Below are positions 59,633-61,759 of a stretch of 61,759 bases of DNA, in pieces. This DNA is from an uncultured Eggerthellaceae bacterium (GTDB lineage: Bacteria > Actinomycetota > Coriobacteriia > Coriobacteriales > Eggerthellaceae), in the NCBI GenBank assembly GCA_937892845.1, contig CALBGP010000010.1:1-61759 (forward strand), written 5' to 3'. The position numbers and the translations under genes were made by a program. A model generated the notes under the pieces. It did not search any database. It was not told the DNA's origin and saw only the letters and a program-made list of their open reading frames with translations. Positions within the stretch are counted from its first letter, which is position 1, and every line of letters begins with the position of its first letter.

Positions 59633-60157
59633 ATGCTGGAAAAGTCTGGAGATTTCACTTCGTGTGCTCTTGGGTATACGATGTCATTGCTGAAAGGAAA
59701 ATGGGAACCTTACATTGTCTGGTATCTCGATCTCATGCCAGGAAAACGCGCCGGATACAGCGCACTGAGAAAAGCCATTCCCTATGATCTTTCCCATAAG
59801 ATGTTCATCCAGCATCTTGGCAAGCTGGAAGATGCCGGTGTCATCGAGCGAATCGTCATCGAGACAAAACCTCTCCGGGTTGATTATGATTTGACGAAAA
59901 AAGGTGCCAGCTTTGCCAATGTCTTGGCATTTCTCAGGGACTGGGGCTCTGTATACGGGGAATTTTCGGACGATGTCGTGTTGAGGTCGAAAGGCGTCCG
60001 CAAGGATGATTTCACGATGTACGGACATCCCGATACCCAAGATGATCGACTCGGCGGCGGCGATTGCATCCTTTGGTACATGAAAGGGTTCTCCGAGCAT
60101 TATACTCAGGCGGGGGGGGGTACTCAAAACGGACCCTTGGCTGGGGATATCTACTGA
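59633..60157 (+). CDS. HxlR-family winged-helix transcriptional regulator
   Basis: 174 residues. DFTSCALGYTMSLLKGKWEPYIVWYLDL is the HxlR start (Cys, then GKW), and GYSALRKAIPYDLSHKMFIQHLGKLEDAGVIERIVIETKPLRVDYDLTKKG the winged helix. Conserved HxlR Cys residues can act as thiol or aldehyde sensors. The C-terminal ~60 residues are longer than the usual 110-130 total length. The ATG follows AAGGAGGTA. It converges on the permease gene; its target is unknown. Confidence 0.88.
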   Translation: MLEKSGDFTSCALGYTMSLLKGKWEPYIVWYLDLMPGKRAGYSALRKAIPYDLSHKMFIQHLGKLEDAGVIERIVIETKPLRVDYDLTKKGASFANVLAFLRDWGSVYGEFSDDVVLRSKGVRKDDFTMYGHPDTQDDRLGGGDCILWYMKGFSEHYTQAGGGTQNGPLAGDIY

Positions 60158-60201
60158 AGCCGCTCCATCGTGCCGCTTGACCGTTCGTCTTCGGAGCAAC
60201 C

Positions 60202-61182
60202 TCAGGGAAGCGTCATGACGGCGACGAGAATCGGCACGATGATGAATGAAGCCGTTGTGGAGAGCACCGTTCCTTTGGCTGCGAGCAGGGAGTCACGGCC
60301 AAATTGTTCGGCAAAGGCGGATACCATCGAACCGATGGGCATGGCGAACATGATGACGAATACGACAATGAGTGATTCGTTGATGCCCAGCATGCGCAAC
60401 CCGAACAGCAGCCCGATGGGAACGATCAGCTGACGTATGAGGATGAACGGATACATGCGCGGTTCTTTGACCATGCTTTTGATATCCGCGTCAGCCACAA
60501 TCGATCCGACCAACATCATGGCGATGGGGGATGTAACGGCCCCCATCGTGCTCATGGCATCCGCCAAGACGGATGGAACCTTGAACCCAACAAGAAGCAT
60601 GGCTATCGCAAGGGCGCACGAGAGCATGGATGGGTTGGCGATAGATTTCCAAGGCAGGCTTTTGATTGTCTGCCAGCAGCGGTGGAGCACATTGCGCGGT
60701 TCGATGTGCTCATGAGCTGATTTGCGTCCTGCCAAAATTGCGAATCCTATGCTGTACATGAAGAACGCGAGAACCATCACGAAGATGCTGGCGAACAGAA
60801 CGGTTTCTCCGGCATAGAGTGAAGAGATGATGGGCAAGCCTATGAAAGCGCTGTTCGTGCATGTTGCCATGAACAGGTATAGTGACCGCTGCTCTGCCGG
60901 CGTGCGCAAGATGATGTTACAGAGCCAACCGCATACCAGGAGAAGAAAAAACTGCCCTGTGGCCAAAATGAATGCCAGAGGAATGGAATCCTGCACAGCG
61001 GAGGCATCCAGGTCGTTGGCCGAGATGACGATCATGCACGGTAATGTGATGTTGACCAGGATTTTTGTCAATTTTGTACGCATGTCGGCATCTATATAGC
61101 CTACTTTGGCGGATACGAATCCCATGCAGGCGATGATGATTAAGATGGCCATTTGGGAAATGGCGCTTGAGAGGTCTCCCAT
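60202..61182 (-). CDS. Auxin efflux carrier (AEC) family permease
   Basis: 326 residues, ~10 hydrophobic helices in two halves. ACMGFVSAKVGYIDADMRTKLTKILVNITLPCMIV and the second-half IVFVIMFAMPIGSMVSAFAEQFG are typical of the bacterial AEC family (malate/2-oxoglutarate or unknown organic anions). The substrate is not readable. The start is taken at MGDLSSAISQ (61182). Confidence 0.88.
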   Translation of the reverse strand: MGDLSSAISQMAILIIIACMGFVSAKVGYIDADMRTKLTKILVNITLPCMIVISANDLDASAVQDSIPLAFILATGQFFLLLVCGWLCNIILRTPAEQRSLYLFMATCTNSAFIGLPIISSLYAGETVLFASIFVMVLAFFMYSIGFAILAGRKSAHEHIEPRNVLHRCWQTIKSLPWKSIANPSMLSCALAIAMLLVGFKVPSVLADAMSTMGAVTSPIAMMLVGSIVADADIKSMVKEPRMYPFILIRQLIVPIGLLFGLRMLGINESLIVVFVIMFAMPIGSMVSAFAEQFGRDSLLAAKGTVLSTTASFIIVPILVAVMTLP

Positions 61183-61531
61183 TCGTCAGTACTCCATTGG
61201 TGATGAGAAGAATGCAGGCGAATACGCGCGGCAATCATGTCAGATGTCCCGCTAACCATATACAAAGCGGTGTTATTCGACAATTACGCACTCAAAAGTA
61301 AGGGTTTTGGGCATCGGAAGAGCTTCGAGTCTTCGTCTTCGGGGTCCCATCTAACTTTGAAGTGCCTTCTTGAGGGACTCTCCAAATACCAACATCATAT
61401 AGCGATGAAGACCGTGTTCGTCTTCGAGAACAGTGCGCAAAGCGGTTTCGTGCGGCTTTGTGGGTATGGTCGCAGGCGACTGAGAATTTGCGCGGCCCCA
61501 CGTATCTGATAAACCAAGGAGGATGATCATC

Positions 61532-61696
61532 ATGATCAGCAGATGCGGACTGATGCGCAAGAAAGGCGGCATGAGCATGGAGGTGCTCCAAGAATGCCGA
61601 CTCAATACCAAACATCCCGCAACGCGCAGCTCGGCTTTCATTGGGAAGATGAACACGTATCTGGCGAAATCCTTCCCGCAGATCGTCCCGCAATAG
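61532..61696 (+). CDS. Possible 54-aa ORF with strong ribosome site
   Basis: AAGGAGG (61516-61522) precedes ATG 61532 by 9 nt. The product, MISRCGLMRKKGGMSMEVLQECRLNTKH..., is basic and unrecognised. The rest of 61190-61759 contains no convincing gene on either strand: several overlapping frames exist but lack ribosome sites or family similarity. Confidence 0.3.
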   Translation: MISRCGLMRKKGGMSMEVLQECRLNTKHPATRSSAFIGKMNTYLAKSFPQIVPQ

Positions 61697-61759
61697 CGCA
61701 AAAGGGCTCTTCGGTGGTTTCTGTGGGAGAGATTCCGGCATAGGCCCAGCTCAGCGGGC

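Noticed and set aside
61292..61741. Two overlapping minus-strand ORFs (149 and 116 codons) at the right end
   Set aside because: No ribosome site or family signature, and one contains many low-complexity basic runs.

Overview
The window reads as the replication-origin region of a chromosome from an anaerobic, moderately GC-rich actinobacterium, most likely class Coriobacteriia (Eggerthellales-like). This is inferred from gene content and protein character: an SLC11/NRAMP-related magnesium transporter of the type known from Eggerthella, a rubredoxin-first rubrerythrin, AzgA permease, and the order parB-parA / rsmG-jag-yidC-yidD-rnpA-rpmH / oriC / dnaA-dnaN-recF-gyrB-gyrA. No species can be named from the sequence alone.

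Layout. 1-5.3 kb: two tandem tRNA-Arg genes, a two-gene magnesium/metal transport operon, 5-formyl-THF cyclo-ligase and an MFS exporter. 5.5-6.7 kb: an unrecognised 399-residue protein behind a terminator-like leader hairpin. 6.7-18.65 kb: a GC-rich, visibly decaying mobilizable element. It holds remnants of parA and parB, a frameshifted replication-initiator-like gene, a frameshifted AlbA_2/HATPase gene bracketed by palindromic operator-like clusters, accessory genes (a conserved ICE protein, a YraN-like nuclease, a DUF3800-like protein), mobC, a broken relaxase, a TetR/methyltransferase pair and an HTH remnant. No integrase was found. 18.69 kb: tRNA-Gly. 18.9-31.6 kb: a zinc ribbon, a large degenerate M28-peptidase-like membrane protein, a coiled-coil membrane protein, a DinG-type exonuclease-helicase, Ddl with a coupled nitroreductase, rubrerythrin and RlmN.

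31.7-52 kb is the replication and segregation core. ParB and ParA are followed by 2.7 kb of transposase debris that contains parS sites. Then come rsmG, jag, yidC, yidD, rnpA and rpmH, all leftward. An AT-rich region dense in TTTTCCA/TGGAAAA motifs (likely oriC) precedes an HATPase-winged-helix protein, dnaA, dnaN, recF, a DUF721/DciA gene, gyrB and gyrA, all rightward. Gene orientation flips at about 39.7-40.4 kb, as expected for bidirectional replication starting there. Five perfect and one near-perfect parS sites (TGTTTCACGTGAAACA) lie between 31.4 and 36.8 kb.

52-61.8 kb: tRNA-Ile and tRNA-Ala, a J-domain membrane protein overlapping typA, a PrsA-like lipoprotein foldase, two tRNA-Ser genes, an acidic hypothetical protein, the rpsF-ssb-rpsR-rplI operon, an HxlR regulator and an auxin-efflux-type permease.

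The most notable candidates are: two copies of a covarying structured-RNA motif upstream of element genes (11565-11639 and 12567-12678); the palindrome clusters flanking the AlbA_2 gene; the NRAMP-like transporter with altered metal-site motifs paired with an MgtE_N/CBS protein; the HATPase-wHTH gene wedged between oriC and dnaA; and a 91-bp nested inverted repeat at 8436-8526.
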